Made by a program: the position numbers and the translations under genes. Source: Balneolales bacterium (GTDB lineage: Bacteria > Bacteroidota > Rhodothermia > Balneolales > Natronogracilivirgulaceae). Taken from it: a DNA stretch of 7,959 nucleotides. The notes beneath the pieces are model-generated. The model was not told where the DNA came from. It was given only the letters and a program-made list of their open reading frames with translations, and did no database searches. Positions within the stretch are counted from its first letter, which is position 1. Every line of letters begins with the position of its first letter. The stretch is from positions 1-7,959 of the forward strand of contig SKNL01000014.1 in assembly GCA_007120555.1 (NCBI GenBank). The letters are read 5' to 3'. Positions 6,395-7,959 of the stretch are shown here, in pieces.

Positions 6395-6407
6395 TGCCTA
6401 TATTCCC
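6395..6407 (+). repeat. Right arm of 13-bp inverted repeat in the xseA/pyrC divergent region
   Basis: TGCCTATATTCCC on the plus strand is the mirror of the arm at 6266-6278, with 116 bp between the arms. It points toward pyrC and contains a -10-like TATATT (6399-6404). No good -35 is seen at 16-18 bp. Upstream, TTGAAAC occurs twice, at 6360-6366 and 6380-6386, exactly 20 bp (about two helical turns) apart. The region is therefore plausibly the pyrC promoter or a regulator site. Confidence 0.85.
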
Positions 6408-6477
6408 AATCGGAAAACCATTGCCCGATACGGTGCCTTCCGGGCATCGGAACATGGAACAAAAATCCCTGTCACAT

Positions 6478-7797
6478 ATGAGCGAAATGAAGGATCTCCT
6501 GATTACCAATGTGCGTCCGGTTGATGAGCAGCGGGACGGTTCCGAAACCGTTGATATCCTGATCCGCGGGGGAAAGATTGCGGATATCAGTCAAAGCAAC
6601 CCTGAAAAGGGGCGAACAAAACCGGAGTTGCCGGAAGTAGCGGGGGAGGTGCCGGTTTTTGACGCAAAAGGGGCTTATGTATCACCCGGGTGGATGGATA
6701 TGCACGTGCATCTGAGGGAGCCCGGTTTTGAGCACAAGGAGACAGTCCGTACAGGATGCGCCGCTGCCGCCCATGGCGGGTTTACCGCCGTTGCCTGCAT
6801 GCCGAATACCAATCCACCCATTCATACCCGGGACGTGGTCAGTTACGTGCTGAAACAGGCGCAGGGCCTTCCGGTGGATGTGTATCCGATCGGAACCGTC
6901 TCAAAGGACCGGGCCGGCAAATCCATCTCGGAGATGGCCGATATGAAAGAGGGCGGGGCCGTCGCGTTCAGCGATGACGGCGACCCGGTCCAGAACAGCC
7001 AGCTGATGCGCACGGCGCTGGAGTACGCGGCGATGCTCGATGTGCCCGTCATCAACCACGAAGAAGATTTGGCGCTCTCACGGCCCGGACATATGCACGA
7101 GGGACGTGTATCCACCCGGCTTGGGCTGGCAGGCACCCCTTCCATAGCCGAGGAGATCATGATCGCGCGGGACATCCTGCTCTCTGAACTGACCGGCGGA
7201 CACGTGCACGTGGCACATATCAGCACCCGGAAAGGGGTGGAGCTGGTCCGTGAAGCGAAGAGCAGGGGTTTGAAAGTGACGACCGAGGTATGCCCTCACC
7301 ATTTCGACCTGACCGACGAGGAGATTGACCGGCAGCAGTTCCACACCAACTGGAAAATGCATCCGCCGCTCAGGACGGCTGATGATATGGAAGCCATGAT
7401 CGAGGGGCTGAAAGATGGTACCATCGATGCCATCTGCACCGACCACGCCCCGCATTCGGTGGATGAGAAAGAGGTGGAGTTCATCTATGCCCCCAACGGG
7501 ATCATCGGCCTGGAAACCGCATGGAGCATCATCTGCAAGCGGTTACTGTCCGGCGGTATCCTGACCCTGCAGGATGTGATCCGCAAGCTAACGGTGAACC
7601 CCCGTACGATCCTCCGGATCCCGGTGCCGAAACTGGAAGTTGGCGAACCGGCCAACATCACCATATTTGACACCGAAACGGAGTGGATCTGCACCCCGGA
7701 ATCCATCCGGTCCCGTTCCGTCAACACCCCCTGGCTGAATGAAACGCTCAGGGGGCGGGCGATTGCTGTATATAACAACAATCAGTTCGTCAGTTGA
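6478..7797 (+). CDS. pyrC: Dihydroorotase, class I type
   Basis: 439 residues from ATG 6478, typical for the ~45 kDa class I enzyme. It interconverts N-carbamoyl-aspartate and dihydroorotate, the third step of de novo pyrimidine synthesis, in the cytosol. The amidohydrolase metal and substrate residues are all present: His76 and His78 with Arg80 (DMHVHLREPG); Asn110 (MPNTNP); the Asp166-Asp167 pair in AFSDDGDP, one of which is the bridging ligand of class I enzymes; His194 (VINHEED); His247 (VAHIST); and Asp322 with His323 (CTDHAPH). NGIIGLETA is conserved too. So this is a catalytic enzyme, not a PyrC' pseudo-dihydroorotase. Start choice is uncertain: ATGs at 6454, 6478 and 6487 are in frame and none has a strong Shine-Dalgarno. 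6478 or 6487 best matches family N-termini. A Pro/Glu/Lys-rich stretch at about 40-60 lengthens the N-terminal strand region. It is transcribed divergently from xseA. Confidence 0.94.
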   Translation: MSEMKDLLITNVRPVDEQRDGSETVDILIRGGKIADISQSNPEKGRTKPELPEVAGEVPVFDAKGAYVSPGWMDMHVHLREPGFEHKETVRTGCAAAAHGGFTAVACMPNTNPPIHTRDVVSYVLKQAQGLPVDVYPIGTVSKDRAGKSISEMADMKEGGAVAFSDDGDPVQNSQLMRTALEYAAMLDVPVINHEEDLALSRPGHMHEGRVSTRLGLAGTPSIAEEIMIARDILLSELTGGHVHVAHISTRKGVELVREAKSRGLKVTTEVCPHHFDLTDEEIDRQQFHTNWKMHPPLRTADDMEAMIEGLKDGTIDAICTDHAPHSVDEKEVEFIYAPNGIIGLETAWSIICKRLLSGGILTLQDVIRKLTVNPRTILRIPVPKLEVGEPANITIFDTETEWICTPESIRSRSVNTPWLNETLRGRAIAVYNNNQFVS

Positions 7798-7959
7798 CGT
7801 CCTCAAGGATTTTCCTGACGTTTACAGGTTTGGAACTTTCGGTTTTACGGCTTTTCCCGGTGCCGGAAGAGCCGTTGGCATGGCCATTGGCATGACCGTT
7901 TGATTCACCGTTGGCATCCTCATTCAGTTTTTTGCGGTACTCTTTTTCGAAGAAAAACT
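7790..7959 (-). CDS. C-terminal end of an unrecognised minus-strand protein with Asn-Gly-His-Ala repeat (runs off window)
   Basis: Read on the minus strand from 7957, 55 codons are open to TGA at 7792-7790. The residues begin FFFEKEYRKKLNED, continue through a low-complexity linker (ANGESNGHANGHANGSSGTG) and end in a basic, positively charged tail finishing VRKILEDVN. Support for coding: uninterrupted frame to the window edge; a protein-like alternation of a helical charged segment, a Gly/Asn linker and a basic end; and imperfect codon repetition (GGT CAT GCC AAT, GGC CAT GCC AAC), in which synonymous third bases differ while the amino acids are kept. The family cannot be named from this fragment. 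Its end overlaps the end of pyrC by 8 nt on the opposite strand. Confidence 0.68.
   Translation of the reverse strand, partial: FFFEKEYRKKLNEDANGESNGHANGHANGSSGTGKSRKTESSKPVNVRKILEDVN

Noticed and set aside
1..7959. CRISPR array, prophage, IS element or defence cluster
   Set aside because: No repeat-spacer array, transposase, integrase or defence domain is visible; the only repeats are the short ones listed.

Overview
This is an ordinary-looking bacterial chromosomal segment of moderately high GC. It is densely packed with housekeeping genes, and I see no phage, IS, CRISPR, tRNA or rRNA signal. The gene set is a Bacteroidota-type pyrimidine nucleoside phosphorylase, PspA/IM30, a short-chain enoyl-CoA hydratase, a CNNM/CorC transporter, XseA and a class I dihydroorotase. 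Together with sparse Shine-Dalgarno use, it would fit the Bacteroidota/Rhodothermota/Balneolota neighbourhood. That placement is an inference from general resemblance, not a demonstrated assignment.

Layout. Positions 1-956 (+) hold the C-terminal two thirds of a thymidine/pyrimidine-nucleoside phosphorylase. After a 46-bp gap that can fold into two competing hairpins come a PspA/IM30 gene (1003-1773, +) and an 8-nt-overlapping gene (1766-2614, +). The latter encodes an unrecognised protein with two membrane segments and a long charged helical tail. An enoyl-CoA hydratase (2671-3456, +) follows, then a 144-bp gap holding a doubtful 42-codon ORF, then a CNNM/CorC-HlyC family membrane protein (3601-4872, +). 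A short convergent region (4873-4966) carries a 14-bp tandem repeat and an intrinsic-terminator-like hairpin. xseA lies on the minus strand (6226-4967). The divergent xseA/pyrC intergenic region (6227-6477) holds a perfect 13-bp inverted repeat whose arms each contain a -10-like TATATT. The pyrC gene (6478-7797, +) is followed tail to tail, with an 8-nt overlap, by the C-terminal end of a minus-strand gene (7959-7790). That fragment has an Asn-Gly-His-Ala repeat and runs off the window edge.

How they work together. The nucleoside phosphorylase (salvage) and dihydroorotase (de novo synthesis) both serve pyrimidine metabolism but sit on opposite sides of the window and do not form an operon. 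PspA and the following membrane protein look like a translationally coupled membrane-maintenance pair, and this is the best candidate here for an under-described system. The CorC-like protein is a membrane ion-homeostasis protein. The XseA reading frame is intact, but no xseB lies beside it.
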